From assembly GCA_965248545.1 (NCBI GenBank), contig OZ252110.1:186001-250000 (forward strand): a stretch of 64,000 nucleotides of DNA, read 5' to 3'. Below are positions 52,137 through 61,727 of the stretch, piece after piece. Source of the DNA: Alteromonas_E sp965248545. Lineage in GTDB: Bacteria > Pseudomonadota > Gammaproteobacteria > Enterobacterales > Alteromonadaceae. The number at the start of each line of letters is the position of its first letter. Positions within the stretch are counted from its first letter, which is position 1. The notes beneath the pieces are model-generated. The model was not told the DNA's origin. It searched no databases and saw only the letters and a list, made by a program, of their open reading frames with translations. The position numbers and the translations under genes were made by a program.

Positions 52137-54965
52137 TTAGTTGTTTAAACGCGTAAGATACATCTGAGTAGTAGGATTTGACAGCTGTTTAAAGCGCTTC
52201 AGCATTGCTTGCCCCTCGTCCACTCGATTCAGTTCAATCAATGCATTGCCCAAGTGATATAAGTTAAGTGGATTCCGTGCATTTCGAACAAAACTTTCTC
52301 GCATTAAAGACAAGCCGTGTTGCTTATCTCCCAGTTGAAATACGATCCAACCTTCTAAGTCCATTACCACGGGGTCTTGGCGCAATGATTCATCGGCCTT
52401 AGCCAACCATCGCCTTGCAGACTCAAAGCTCCCCAGAATCACATCCATGGTCATCAAATTGATTAGGCTAAAAGGATCTGAAGATTCAAGCGCTAACACC
52501 GAAAGGTATTGTTCCTTGGCTGCATCAAAATCCTGAGTTTGCTGCAGATAATTAGCAAATACTCTGCGGGATGCCAGGTCGCTGTCATTTACTGCTAACC
52601 ACTGAGTGTAGAGTGACTTAATCGCAGAGTGTTGGTTGTCACGCCAGTAAAGAGACGTTAAATACGGTAAATGCTGGGCTGACCCGCTGACGCTATGTGC
52701 TTGCTTGGCCGCGGAGATAGCGCTTTGAATATCATTCTGACGTAATTGTATGTCGCTTAATTGTCGATAATCAGTTGAATTTTTTGTGCGACGAGTGAGT
52801 CGCGTTGCAAGGTTTTCCGCACCCGCTAAGTCATTGCGTAAAATCAGGTAATCAACACGCAATCGGTCAACATTATCGCGTTGCCCCGAAATCTGCTCCA
52901 AACGTTGAATAACATCATCTACTTCCTGCTCGTTACTCAGCCGAACAAACATTTTCCCAATTTGCATAAGGTGAGGAGGAGAATTACCGACCGCACCTAA
53001 CAGTGTCCGCAGCGAGCGATTCGCTCCTTGGTAGTCTGCAACACCCAGTTGTGCTTGAGCTTTGCCAAACAGCACAGCCGGTGAAAATTTGTTGATTTGC
53101 TCCAATTGGTAAACGACTTCTCCAGCTTTATCAAATTGCTGACTCAGCAGCAGCGCATCAAGCCAATTCAGTAGGGTATTTTGCTCGAGTGGCGACACCG
53201 TATTTACGCGCTCGTAATAATCAGCCGCCGCCATGTGGTCACCTGCTAATTGCGCGATCCTTGCCAACAAAAACAATACACGGATGTCCTCTGGAAAAAG
53301 CTCTACCTGCTCATTCAACAGTTCCGTTGCGGCATTTAGCCGTTTCTGCTCAATGAATATCTGGGCAATATTGAGATTGACTAACAAATCATTCGGCGAT
53401 AGTTGCTTAGCGCGCTCAAAAAATGACATCGCTATTTCAAGCTGTCCTTGCGCTTGGTAAGAGGAGCCTACGAAATTTAGTGCTTCAAGTTTCTGATCTG
53501 CTCGGCTTTCAATTTGTTGAGCAACAACATGGGCCGCATCCTTATCGCCACTTGAAAGTAGTCCATACCCTTTCACCAGCAATTCATCCGTTGATGCGTC
53601 ACCAGCCTGTCCTGATTGAGGTTGAAACTGATTGGCGTTAATTTTTGCCAGCGTTGTGAATTTGCTGATTAGAGTATCTTTTTGCAACGTCTCCGATAGA
53701 CGTTCGTAAACACTGATTAACTCCAAGTCTTTGTCACTTTCAAACAGCGCCGTAATGTATGCTCGGACACTATTTAAGCTCATTATATTAAGCGGAATTA
53801 AGGATAAGTGTTCCAACGCCTCGCGGTTTCGATTTTGCGCTGCCAACGCATTAGAGATTGTCACGCGCAGAGCATAATTCTGAGGTTGCAAACTAATCAA
53901 TTGTCTTAATTGACGTATAGCCTCTGAATAGTTGCCGAGATAAAAATCGGTCATTGCTTTCGCTCGGCGTAACTCAAAATGCTGCGCCAAAACATCATCG
54001 GGAACTAAGCTCATCTTATTTTTTAGGTCATCCAACATTGCATCGGCAACGTCAAATTGTTCTAGCTTACGCAGACCAAGAACCTTTAGAAAAAGTGTAT
54101 AAGGATCGTCTGACGTCTCTGCAAGCATGAAATCAACATCCAGCATGGCCAGATCCACTCTATTCTGATCCAATAAGACTGCGGCTCTGCTCTTACGCGC
54201 GTCGAACAAGTCGGGTTGTAAAGCAATGGCTCGAGAGTATGCTTCTATCGCGGCTACCTCATCGCGTTGTTGCTGTAAATAAGTACCCTGTAAATACCAC
54301 ACAACACCGTTGTCCGGGTGCTGAATTTTGGCTTTCTCTATTAGCTGCTCAAACAACGCAGAATCGTTTTTTTGCAACGCTATTTGTGCAAACCCTAGTT
54401 GAGCAGTGATGTCACCCGGCAACAACGCATTTGCGCGACGATAGGATTGCTCTGCACCGTCCAAATCCCGTAATTTTAGAAAAGCATCTCCCCGTATCAG
54501 CAACAATGCCGCCTGAATATCGTCTGGCCTGCCGCCTACTTCTATGGAGCCGATTAATGCTCGATACTCACCTCGCAACAACATAAGTCTGGCTAGCGGC
54601 ACAATCACAAGGTTTTCATCAACGTCAAGCGATATAGCTCGCTCGTACTGTTCCTGAGCTGCAGCAAACTCTCCGTATTGTTGCAGTATTTCAGCGTAAA
54701 GGATTCGTGCGGGAATATTGTCGGGCGTTTCTTGTAATAGGTTTTTAATCTTTATGACTGCACTGCTCACATCTCCTTGTTGCATATCTGCAAGCGCACT
54801 CTCATAAGCCGAAGTGTCAGCCAATAGATGCTGAGAAGTTCCTAGTGCTGTAATGACAATAAGATGTTTGAACGAGGGGAAAAATCGCTGAGAAAGCGCC
54901 ATAGCCGCAGTCATTGTCCTTAAAAAACATGCGCCTAGCATAACCTGATTCATGGACATATGCAC
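52137..54965 (-). CDS. prsT: PrsT-like TPR-repeat protein of the PEP-CTERM system
   Basis: A 942-residue protein almost wholly of TPR repeats, from ADMQQGDVSSAVIKIKNLLQETPDNIPARILYAE to the C-terminus. Length and repeat pattern match the PrsT/PEP_TPR family that accompanies PEP-CTERM/exosortase loci and is usually a lipoprotein. Here an N-terminal hydrophobic segment (FKHLIVITALGTSQHLLA-D) looks like a signal, but no lipobox Cys follows. Several Met starts exist (positions 1-22), and Met-22 would give a normal signal length. It lies 38 bp after clpB on the same strand and convergent with the PEP-CTERM gene. It probably aids exopolysaccharide or matrix export. Confidence 0.85.
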   Translation of the reverse strand: MHMSMNQVMLGACFLRTMTAAMALSQRFFPSFKHLIVITALGTSQHLLADTSAYESALADMQQGDVSSAVIKIKNLLQETPDNIPARILYAEILQQYGEFAAAQEQYERAISLDVDENLVIVPLARLMLLRGEYRALIGSIEVGGRPDDIQAALLLIRGDAFLKLRDLDGAEQSYRRANALLPGDITAQLGFAQIALQKNDSALFEQLIEKAKIQHPDNGVVWYLQGTYLQQQRDEVAAIEAYSRAIALQPDLFDARKSRAAVLLDQNRVDLAMLDVDFMLAETSDDPYTLFLKVLGLRKLEQFDVADAMLDDLKNKMSLVPDDVLAQHFELRRAKAMTDFYLGNYSEAIRQLRQLISLQPQNYALRVTISNALAAQNRNREALEHLSLIPLNIMSLNSVRAYITALFESDKDLELISVYERLSETLQKDTLISKFTTLAKINANQFQPQSGQAGDASTDELLVKGYGLLSSGDKDAAHVVAQQIESRADQKLEALNFVGSSYQAQGQLEIAMSFFERAKQLSPNDLLVNLNIAQIFIEQKRLNAATELLNEQVELFPEDIRVLFLLARIAQLAGDHMAAADYYERVNTVSPLEQNTLLNWLDALLLSQQFDKAGEVVYQLEQINKFSPAVLFGKAQAQLGVADYQGANRSLRTLLGAVGNSPPHLMQIGKMFVRLSNEQEVDDVIQRLEQISGQRDNVDRLRVDYLILRNDLAGAENLATRLTRRTKNSTDYRQLSDIQLRQNDIQSAISAAKQAHSVSGSAQHLPYLTSLYWRDNQHSAIKSLYTQWLAVNDSDLASRRVFANYLQQTQDFDAAKEQYLSVLALESSDPFSLINLMTMDVILGSFESARRWLAKADESLRQDPVVMDLEGWIVFQLGDKQHGLSLMRESFVRNARNPLNLYHLGNALIELNRVDEGQAMLKRFKQLSNPTTQMYLTRLNN

Positions 54966-55003
54966 TCACAGGATCGTCTTTTGGACGACCCTGTGAGCTG
55001 CGC

Positions 55004-57583
55004 TCAGTCATGTGAGGAAAACTTAATCCCGTTTTCATCAGAATCGATTTTAATCGTACTTTCCGGTAGCAATTGTCCAGACAGTATTTGCTGAGCCAGC
55101 GGATTTTCAATTTCCGTTTGAATCGCGCGTTTCAGTGGCCTAGCGCCATAGACTGGGTCAAACCCGGCTTCCGCAATTTTGTCCAATGCGGTTCCGGATA
55201 ATTCCAACTTATAGCCTTTTTCGACTAACCGCTCGCGTAGACCCGCAAGCTGAATAAGCGCAATTGACTTAATTTGCTCTCGGCCAAGTGGATGGAATAC
55301 AACGATATCATCCACGCGATTGATAAACTCAGGTCTGAAATGTTGGCCAACAACCGACATGACCATCGACTTCATTTGCTCATACTGACTCTCTTCGTGT
55401 TTGTCTTGGATGATATCTGAGCCTAAATTAGACGTCATAATCACTACGGTATTTTTAAAGTCTACCGTGCGCCCCTGTCCGTCAGTCAGGCGCCCATCAT
55501 CGAGTACTTGCAGTAAAATGTTGAACACATCGGGGTGGGCCTTTTCGACTTCATCCAACAAGATGACTGAATATGGCTTGCGTCTGACCGCTTCGGTTAA
55601 ATAACCACCTTCTTCATAACCGACATATCCTGGCGGTGCGCCAACGAGTCGCGAAACACTGTGTTTTTCCATGAATTCAGACATATCAATACGCACCATG
55701 GCTTGCTCAGAATCGAATAAAAAACTGGCGAGTGATTTACACAATTCTGTTTTACCCACACCGGTCGGTCCTAGGAACAAGAATGAACCAATCGGGCGAT
55801 TTGGATCGGCAAGACCGGCGCGAGAGCGTCTGATGGCGTTGGATACAGCATTAACCGCCTCTTGCTGTCCGACCACGCGATGATGCAATGACTCTTCCAT
55901 GCGCAGCAGTTTTTCACGTTCGCCCTCAAGCATTTTGGAGACCGGAATACCGGTCCAGCGCGACAAGACTTCTGCTATCTCAGTATCAGTCACTTTATTC
56001 TTGAGCAATTGAGTTTCAATGTTTTCGTTTTCCGCAGCTTTTTCAATACGTTGTTCAAGCTCAGGGATCCGACCGTACTGCAACTCGGACATCCGACTTA
56101 GATCAGATGCGCGTCGCGCAATCTCCAAATCCAATTTAGCTTGCTCAAGCTCTGATTTAAGCGACTGAGTTCCTTGCATCGCGTCTTTTTCTTGCTTCCA
56201 TACTTTATCCAAGTCGGCGTATTTCATTTCCAGTTGTTCACGCTCGAGCTCGATTACCTCGAGACGCTTATGACTGGCATCATCGGTCTCTTTGGCAAGT
56301 GCTTGCTCTTCGAGCTTCAATTGAATGATACGACGTTCCAAGCGGTCCATTTCTTCGGGTTTAGAATCAATCTGGAGACGAATACTCGACGCTGCCTCAT
56401 CAATCAAATCGATCGCTTTATCTGGTAGTTGGCGATCGCTGATGTAGCGCTGGGACAAGGTCGCCGCGGCCACAATTGCCGGGTCGGTAATGTCTACAGA
56501 ATGATGCAATTCATAACGCTCTTTCAAGCCGCGCAGTATTGCAATGGTATCTTCTACACTCGGCTGGTCGACGAGCACTTTTTGAAAGCGGCGCTCAAGC
56601 GCGGCATCTTTTTCGATATACTGGCGATATTCATCCAGCGTGGTGGCGCCGACGCAATGCAATTCACCGCGCGCCAATGCCGGTTTCAACATATTCCCGG
56701 CGTCCATCGCACCATCGGCCTTACCGGCCCCGACCATGGTGTGAAGCTCGTCGATAAACAGAATGACACGCCCCTCTTCCTTGGATAATTCGTTTAAGAC
56801 CGCTTTTAATCGTTCTTCAAACTCACCACGATATTTAGCGCCAGCAACTAAAGCGCCCATGTCGAGTGACAAAACACGCTTATTTTTCAGGCCCTCTGGC
56901 ACTTCGCCATTGACAATACGCTGCGCTAGTCCTTCTACAATCGCGGTTTTCCCGACACCAGGTTCACCGATTAGGACTGGATTGTTTTTGGTTCGACGCT
57001 GTAAAACTTGGACAGTACGACGAATTTCATCATCACGCCCAATAACGGGATCGAGCTTACCTTGCTCTGCACGTTCGGTCAGATCGGTCGTATATTTCTC
57101 CAAGGCTTGGCGCACATCTTCAGCGTTCGGGTCAGTGACCTTTTGACCTCCACGCATGTTTTCGATCGCTTGATTAACACCTGTTTCGGTGGCGCCAGCC
57201 TGTTTAAGTAATTCACCCAGCGTCGCTTTATCCTGCAAGGCCGCTAAAACAAAAATCTCGGAGGTGATGTATTCATCTTTTCGTTGCTGAGCGATTTTGT
57301 CGCACAGGTTTAGCAGTACCACTGACGATTTTGCCAACTGCACATCGCCGCCAACGCCCTCTACTCGAGGTAGGCGGTCAACTGCTTGAGACAAAGTTGA
57401 GCGCAAAGCATTTACATTTACCCCAGCTTGCTCGAGTAAAGTTCGAATGGAGCTGCCTTGCTGGTTAAGCAACGCTGTCATCAAGTGGACAGGCTCTATA
57501 AATTGATGGTCGCGGCCCAATGCCAAAGACTGAGCATCTGAAATCGCAAGTTGAAACTTGCTTGTGAAACGATCTAAACGCAT
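55004..57583 (-). CDS. clpB: Chaperone ClpB (Hsp100 disaggregase)
   Basis: An 859-residue hexameric AAA+ protein that pulls aggregated proteins apart with DnaK in the cytoplasm. The N-domain begins MRLDRFTSKFQLAISDAQSL (ATG at 57583, aligned with E. coli; four extra residues at 57595 rejected). NBD1 has GEPGVGKTAI, the middle coiled-coil domain spans roughly residues 400-525, and NBD2 has GPTGVGKTEL with pore loop GYVGYEEGG. The C-terminal D2-small domain ends with acidic residues. The order with pgeF and rluD upstream on the same strand is a conserved gammaproteobacterial neighbourhood. A heat-shock promoter was not identified. Confidence 0.98.
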   Translation of the reverse strand: MRLDRFTSKFQLAISDAQSLALGRDHQFIEPVHLMTALLNQQGSSIRTLLEQAGVNVNALRSTLSQAVDRLPRVEGVGGDVQLAKSSVVLLNLCDKIAQQRKDEYITSEIFVLAALQDKATLGELLKQAGATETGVNQAIENMRGGQKVTDPNAEDVRQALEKYTTDLTERAEQGKLDPVIGRDDEIRRTVQVLQRRTKNNPVLIGEPGVGKTAIVEGLAQRIVNGEVPEGLKNKRVLSLDMGALVAGAKYRGEFEERLKAVLNELSKEEGRVILFIDELHTMVGAGKADGAMDAGNMLKPALARGELHCVGATTLDEYRQYIEKDAALERRFQKVLVDQPSVEDTIAILRGLKERYELHHSVDITDPAIVAAATLSQRYISDRQLPDKAIDLIDEAASSIRLQIDSKPEEMDRLERRIIQLKLEEQALAKETDDASHKRLEVIELEREQLEMKYADLDKVWKQEKDAMQGTQSLKSELEQAKLDLEIARRASDLSRMSELQYGRIPELEQRIEKAAENENIETQLLKNKVTDTEIAEVLSRWTGIPVSKMLEGEREKLLRMEESLHHRVVGQQEAVNAVSNAIRRSRAGLADPNRPIGSFLFLGPTGVGKTELCKSLASFLFDSEQAMVRIDMSEFMEKHSVSRLVGAPPGYVGYEEGGYLTEAVRRKPYSVILLDEVEKAHPDVFNILLQVLDDGRLTDGQGRTVDFKNTVVIMTSNLGSDIIQDKHEESQYEQMKSMVMSVVGQHFRPEFINRVDDIVVFHPLGREQIKSIALIQLAGLRERLVEKGYKLELSGTALDKIAEAGFDPVYGARPLKRAIQTEIENPLAQQILSGQLLPESTIKIDSDENGIKFSSHD

Positions 57584-57673
57584 GAAATTCCCCACAATCG
57601 TTTTCGAATTACTGTCTATGTGGGTATTTATTGCAGTTTATTCAAGTTTACCGATCCGTTTTTTGTACAATTT

Positions 57674-58417
57674 CTATACAGCAGGAGTCTTCATAATCAC
57701 GCTGACCATACGGCCACAGTTAGGTTCGCCACGATGTGATGAGCGCCGATAGGAAAAGAGTTTTTGTGCTTCTGCATACGTGCACCGACCGTCGATTTGG
57801 ATCTCGTGAATATTGTCTCGGCGCAATTGGAATCCGGCAATCTTGCCCAAGTCCAACATGATTTTACCGTCATTTTTCGAGGGTGTTACTGCTGCTGGAA
57901 CAGCTGCAAAAGGCCGTCCTTCAGCATCGGGTAACTCGTAGTGCGCAACGCTAATATGCGGACCTATCCAAGCAAATATTTGACTGCGATTGACGTTGGA
58001 AAATGCCCGCTCCACCGTGTTGTGAATAATACCGTTTTTCAATCCCTGTAATCCTGCGTGGATAGCTGCCACAGTATTCCCACTAGCATCGGCTAACAAC
58101 ACGGGCACGCAATCCGCGGTCATTACAGCACAGGCACAGTCATTCCGTCGGGTATACGCTGCGTCAGCTGTGTACTGTTCACTGGGCAACTCAACCACTC
58201 GATCACTGTGGGTTTGCTTCAGCCAGTGGATCCGTGGTGCAAACGGGAGTCGATCTCGATTGGTGGCAACAGCATTTGGGCTATCGCCAACGTGATCGCC
58301 AACATTTAAGCTAGCAAACTCACCTTCACTGACTCCGCCGTCGCGATTAGTCGTGTATGCCAGGACTTTGTCACAGGGGACAAAATTAATTGGCTCAATT
58401 CCGGACTGGTTAATCAT
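57674..58417 (-). CDS. pgeF: PgeF/YfiH-family multicopper-like enzyme
   Basis: A 247-residue cytoplasmic protein of the DUF152 (YfiH/LACC1-like) family. It has reported peptidoglycan editing and purine-nucleoside activities. Metal/active-site residues are present: His in WLKQTHSD, Cys in MTADCVPVLL and His in AAIHAGLQG. The 5' end overlaps the rluD stop by 8 bp, so they form an operon. Older 'laccase' or 'polyphenol oxidase' names describe a weak side activity. Confidence 0.93.
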   Translation of the reverse strand: MINQSGIEPINFVPCDKVLAYTTNRDGGVSEGEFASLNVGDHVGDSPNAVATNRDRLPFAPRIHWLKQTHSDRVVELPSEQYTADAAYTRRNDCACAVMTADCVPVLLADASGNTVAAIHAGLQGLKNGIIHNTVERAFSNVNRSQIFAWIGPHISVAHYELPDAEGRPFAAVPAAVTPSKNDGKIMLDLGKIAGFQLRRDNIHEIQIDGRCTYAEAQKLFSYRRSSHRGEPNCGRMVSVIMKTPAV

Positions 58418-59390
58418 CCAGACCGTGCCTAAGCGTGTCTAGCTCGAGCAGTTTAAGTAAATTCTGCATATCTTCAGGCAGAGGCGCCTGCCAACTCATC
58501 CATTCTTCAGTCATCGGGTGATAAAGAGATAACTGCGCCGCGTGCAATGCCTGTCGTTTGAATTGGCGTAAACAATTGACCAATTCTTCACTCGCATTTT
58601 TAGGCAAACGCGGGCGTCCTCCATAAGTTTGATCACCTGCGATCGGGTGTTTGATATACGCCATGTGAACGCGTATTTGGTGTGTGCGGCCCGACTCCAA
58701 TTTCAAGCGTAAGTGTGTATGCGAGCGAAACTTCTTCATAACGCGATAGTGGGTCGTGGCCGGTTTACCCGTCTCGCGCACCGCCATTAACGTGCGCTTG
58801 GTCGCGTGTCGGCCAATCGGTTGATCGACCAATCCACCCGCCACCAGGTTGCCCATAACGACAGCTTCGTATTCGCGACTCATCGTGCGAGATTGCAGTT
58901 GGTCAACCAAGTGCGTTTGTGCTTCTAATGTCTTTGCAACCACCATAAGGCCTGTCGTATCTTTGTCTAAACGATGCACAATGCCGGCTCTGGGTACAGT
59001 ATCGATCTCTGGGACCTTGGCCAATAACGCATTCAAGATTGTCCCCTGAGCATTACCCGCACCAGGATGAACAACCAAATCTGCCGGTTTATTGATTACC
59101 AAGATATGGTCGTCTTCAAATACGACATCAAGCTCAATAGGCTCCGCTTGATGCTCGACTTGGACTTCGGCAACGGCATTGATTTCAATCCGTTCGAAGC
59201 CCTCTAACTTTTGTCGAGGAACAGTCCAGACCTGTCCGTCTACTTTTACCAGTCCATCTAATATCCATGTTTTCAATTTAGAACGCGAATATTCAGGGAA
59301 CAAATTGGCAATTGCCTGATCTAATCGTAAACCGTGCACGGATATGTCCGTCTCAGCATCGAGTTGAATTAATTTTTGTGTTTCGCTCAT
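58410..59390 (-). CDS. rluD: 23S rRNA pseudouridine synthase RluD
   Basis: A 326-residue enzyme that makes pseudouridines 1911, 1915 and 1917 in helix 69 of 23S rRNA. An N-terminal S4 RNA-binding domain (LRLDQAIANLFPEYSRSKLKTWILDGLVKV) precedes the catalytic domain with Asp in AGIVHRLDKDTTGLMVVAK and the conserved RTHQIRVHMAYIKHPIAGD. It is divergent from bamD, the classical arrangement. A 184-bp gap between them holds both promoters. Confidence 0.97.
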   Translation of the reverse strand: MSETQKLIQLDAETDISVHGLRLDQAIANLFPEYSRSKLKTWILDGLVKVDGQVWTVPRQKLEGFERIEINAVAEVQVEHQAEPIELDVVFEDDHILVINKPADLVVHPGAGNAQGTILNALLAKVPEIDTVPRAGIVHRLDKDTTGLMVVAKTLEAQTHLVDQLQSRTMSREYEAVVMGNLVAGGLVDQPIGRHATKRTLMAVRETGKPATTHYRVMKKFRSHTHLRLKLESGRTHQIRVHMAYIKHPIAGDQTYGGRPRLPKNASEELVNCLRQFKRQALHAAQLSLYHPMTEEWMSWQAPLPEDMQNLLKLLELDTLRHGLDD

Positions 59391-59574
59391 AACGACTCAA
59401 AGAAAAGATTTGGCATATGATCTCAAGCACGGCAGACGTTTGCAACAATAGATAATCAGTCGACAGACTAAAGCAGATTATCGTTAACATGGTCTAGGCA
59501 ACACAATCATGGTTGCGCTAGAATATGCGCCAAGCATAAAGCGATGCACTCGTCGCTTTGAATAGGAAGATTGA

Positions 59575-60339
59575 ATGAAGTATCAAAAGATTTTACAAGC
59601 GCTATGTGTTTCTGGCGCTTTAGCGCTGGCAGGATGTAGCTCCTCTGACAACGAAGAGCAAGTAATCGCTGCTAATCAAGGTGCACAAAGCATCTATGAC
59701 CAAGCAAAGAGCCAAATGGATGCTGGTAACTTCGCGGGCGCTGCAACCACTCTAAGTGAGCTAGATTCGCGCTTCCCATTTGGCCCTCTATCTCATCAAG
59801 TCCAATTGGACATGATTTACAGCTACTACAAATCAGGTAAACCTGACCAAGCGCTAGCGACAATCGATCGCTTTATTCGTCTAAATCCAAACCACTCAGA
59901 CGTTGACTACGCTCACTACATGCGCGGTCTGACCAACATGGATACTGACAACAATTTGTTTCAAGATTTACTTAACATTGACCGCTCCGACCGCGATCCC
60001 AGTAAATCTCGCGAGGCGTTTGAAGACTTCCGCCGCTTAATCGAAAAGTTCCCAGACAGTAAATATGCAGCAGATGCTCGCCAACGTATGCTATTTATCA
60101 AAAATCGATTGGCTAGTTACGAAATCGCCATTGCACGCTTTTACATGCGACGCCAGGCTTATGTTGCTGCGGCGAACCGCGGCCGTTACGTGCTTGAGCA
60201 CTACCCAGATTCGAGTCAAGTACAGCAAGCGCTGGAAATCATGGTTGCCTGCTATGACCAACTTGATCTCCAAGATCTGAAAGAAAATGCCTTGAAAACC
60301 TTGAAGCTTAACTATCCAGACAGCGACTTTATCAGTTAA
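59575..60339 (+). CDS. bamD: Outer membrane assembly lipoprotein BamD
   Basis: A 254-residue lipoprotein of the BAM complex that folds outer-membrane barrels. The lipobox is LALAGC with acylated Cys 21. Five TPR repeats (ARGQSIYDQA..., DSRFPFGPLSHQVQLDMIYSYYKSG, GLTNMD, AFEDFRRLIEKFPDSKYA, YVLEHYPDSSQVQQA) make up the body. The ATG has AGGA 9 bases upstream. It is monocistronic, with its own terminator. Confidence 0.97.
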   Translation: MKYQKILQALCVSGALALAGCSSSDNEEQVIAANQGAQSIYDQAKSQMDAGNFAGAATTLSELDSRFPFGPLSHQVQLDMIYSYYKSGKPDQALATIDRFIRLNPNHSDVDYAHYMRGLTNMDTDNNLFQDLLNIDRSDRDPSKSREAFEDFRRLIEKFPDSKYAADARQRMLFIKNRLASYEIAIARFYMRRQAYVAAANRGRYVLEHYPDSSQVQQALEIMVACYDQLDLQDLKENALKTLKLNYPDSDFIS

Positions 60340-60354
60340 GACAAGTATGAACGT

Positions 60355-60382
60355 AAAAAAGGCGCCTGTTGGCGCCTTTTTA
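60355..60382. terminator. Bidirectional terminator of bamD and chrR
   Basis: Stem AAAAAAGGCGCC/GGCGCCTTTTT with a 4-base loop (TGTT). T-runs occur on both strands, serving bamD (plus) and the chrR operon (minus). Confidence 0.93.
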
Positions 60383-60400
60383 TTTCTAGCTTTATAACAG

Positions 60401-61063
60401 CTATTTAAAGAATAAGTGACTAAACGGGTTTAACAGTCGTGCAATACCCGATGTGAAATGCAGCGGCTTGTCCACGATGCTGAACACTAGACAGCCCTCA
60501 TCGGCCTCTGACATCGGCGCATGCGTATGCTCGCCATCCAATGCGATGAAATCACCTGAGTCATAGTTGGCAATGCCATCACTGAATTCGCCATTGATGA
60601 CCAAGGTAAACTCTGAGCCTTTATGTGTATGCTCAGGTACTCGGCCGCCCTTTTCCATATAAATGAAATTGGACACGCCAATTTCGCCCATATCAACAGG
60701 TGCTTGCCATAACTTACCAACAAGTGATGACCAGTTGCCGGTCTGCCTTACGTAGCGGCGCAGTGCGCGTGGTACACGAAATGAACGTCCATCTAGCTCG
60801 ATGGAATCTTGGGCAGGAATGCTTAGCTGCGGCCGTTCGGCAATAGGCTGTTGCATGATGTCTGCCATCATGGACTCTAGTTTGGGGTCGAGCGACGCTT
60901 CGGCAAATGCTTCCTGCGCAAGTTGTTTGCTGTATGCCTTTACCAGTTTCTGGCATTTTTCACACATATCACAGTGCGCGGATACAACTAGTGCTTCGGC
61001 CGCCGGGAGGTTGCCCGCAGCGAACGCTTTAAGTTGCTCTGTAGTTGGATGGAAATTAATCAT
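60401..61063 (-). CDS. chrR: ChrR-type zinc anti-sigma factor
   Basis: A 220-residue cytoplasmic anti-sigma factor. The N-terminal zinc domain has ligands H5, H30, C34 and C37, a one-residue shift from those of Rhodobacter ChrR (H6, H31, C35, C38). The C-terminal cupin domain has HTHKGSEFTLV and GEHTHAP metal residues. In that family singlet oxygen or organic peroxides cause release of the sigma factor. It overlaps the sigma gene by 8 bp. Confidence 0.94.
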   Translation of the reverse strand: MINFHPTTEQLKAFAAGNLPAAEALVVSAHCDMCEKCQKLVKAYSKQLAQEAFAEASLDPKLESMMADIMQQPIAERPQLSIPAQDSIELDGRSFRVPRALRRYVRQTGNWSSLVGKLWQAPVDMGEIGVSNFIYMEKGGRVPEHTHKGSEFTLVINGEFSDGIANYDSGDFIALDGEHTHAPMSEADEGCLVFSIVDKPLHFTSGIARLLNPFSHLFFK

Positions 61064-61670
61064 ACTGTTGAATCATATCCTTAAGTCGCTGCAGAGCCAA
61101 GCGTGTTCGGCTTTTAACCGTACCCAATGGAATCTCTAATTCGTCAGCAACTTCTTGTTGCGATTTACCGTCGATGTAAATCGCTTCAATAACGACACGT
61201 TGTTTTACTGGCAACGCGTCAAACAAATGTCCTAACTGTTCGAGGGTGACTTGCTCTTCGAGGGATGTCTCATTAGCGTCAGCGGTCTGTTCGCACAAAA
61301 CTGGCCATAAGTCATCTGAGCATATATCTTCTTTGCGGTTTTGAAGCTTGCGCAACATATCGAAGCGAATGTTACGCGCTATCGTAAATATCCAAGTCGA
61401 AGGGGAGCCTTTCTCGGCATTGAACAAATGCGCTTTCTGCCAGACGTTGGACATCGTATCTTGCACGAGTTCCATCGCAAGTGCTTCGTTACCCATTTGT
61501 TTGAGTGCATATGAACGCAGGCGTGGCGCAAAATAACTGAATATTTTAGCAAACGCGACTTTACTTCGCTCTGTCGCAACCTCAACTAGATAGGCCGACA
61601 TCTCTTCAGCGCAGTCAATGGGTCTTGTGGGTCTCGCTTGTTTCGATTCCAACGGTATTCCGACTAGCAT
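61056..61670 (-). CDS. ECF sigma factor (RpoE/ChrR-type, ECF11 group)
   Basis: A 204-residue ECF sigma factor. Region 2 spans FSYFAPRLRSYALKQMGNEALAMELVQDTMSNVWQ with -10 recognition, and region 4 has LPVKQRVVIEAIYIDGKSQQEVADELEIPLGTVKSRTRLALQRL. It pairs with the overlapping chrR gene, placing it in the photooxidative-stress ECF11 type. Met-24 of the long frame could be an alternative start. A TGATCG-N16-GTATAA promoter 30 bp upstream matches the same pattern before the NTF2-SDR-FAD operon, implying autoregulation. Confidence 0.93.
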   Translation of the reverse strand: MLVGIPLESKQARPTRPIDCAEEMSAYLVEVATERSKVAFAKIFSYFAPRLRSYALKQMGNEALAMELVQDTMSNVWQKAHLFNAEKGSPSTWIFTIARNIRFDMLRKLQNRKEDICSDDLWPVLCEQTADANETSLEEQVTLEQLGHLFDALPVKQRVVIEAIYIDGKSQQEVADELEIPLGTVKSRTRLALQRLKDMIQQYD

Positions 61671-61699
61671 GTAATAATCTCTTCACACCTTTTAGTAAC

Positions 61700-61727
61700 T
61701 TATACGGTGTTCAGAGAAATTCGATCA
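61700..61727 (-). promoter_or_regulatory. Candidate ECF11 promoter of the sigma-chrR operon
   Basis: Minus strand: TGATCG (61722-61727), 16-bp spacer, GTATAA (61700-61705). The -35 overlaps the stop codon of the upstream LON-domain gene. It resembles the TGATC-type -35 known for RpoE/ChrR regulons. Confidence 0.6.
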
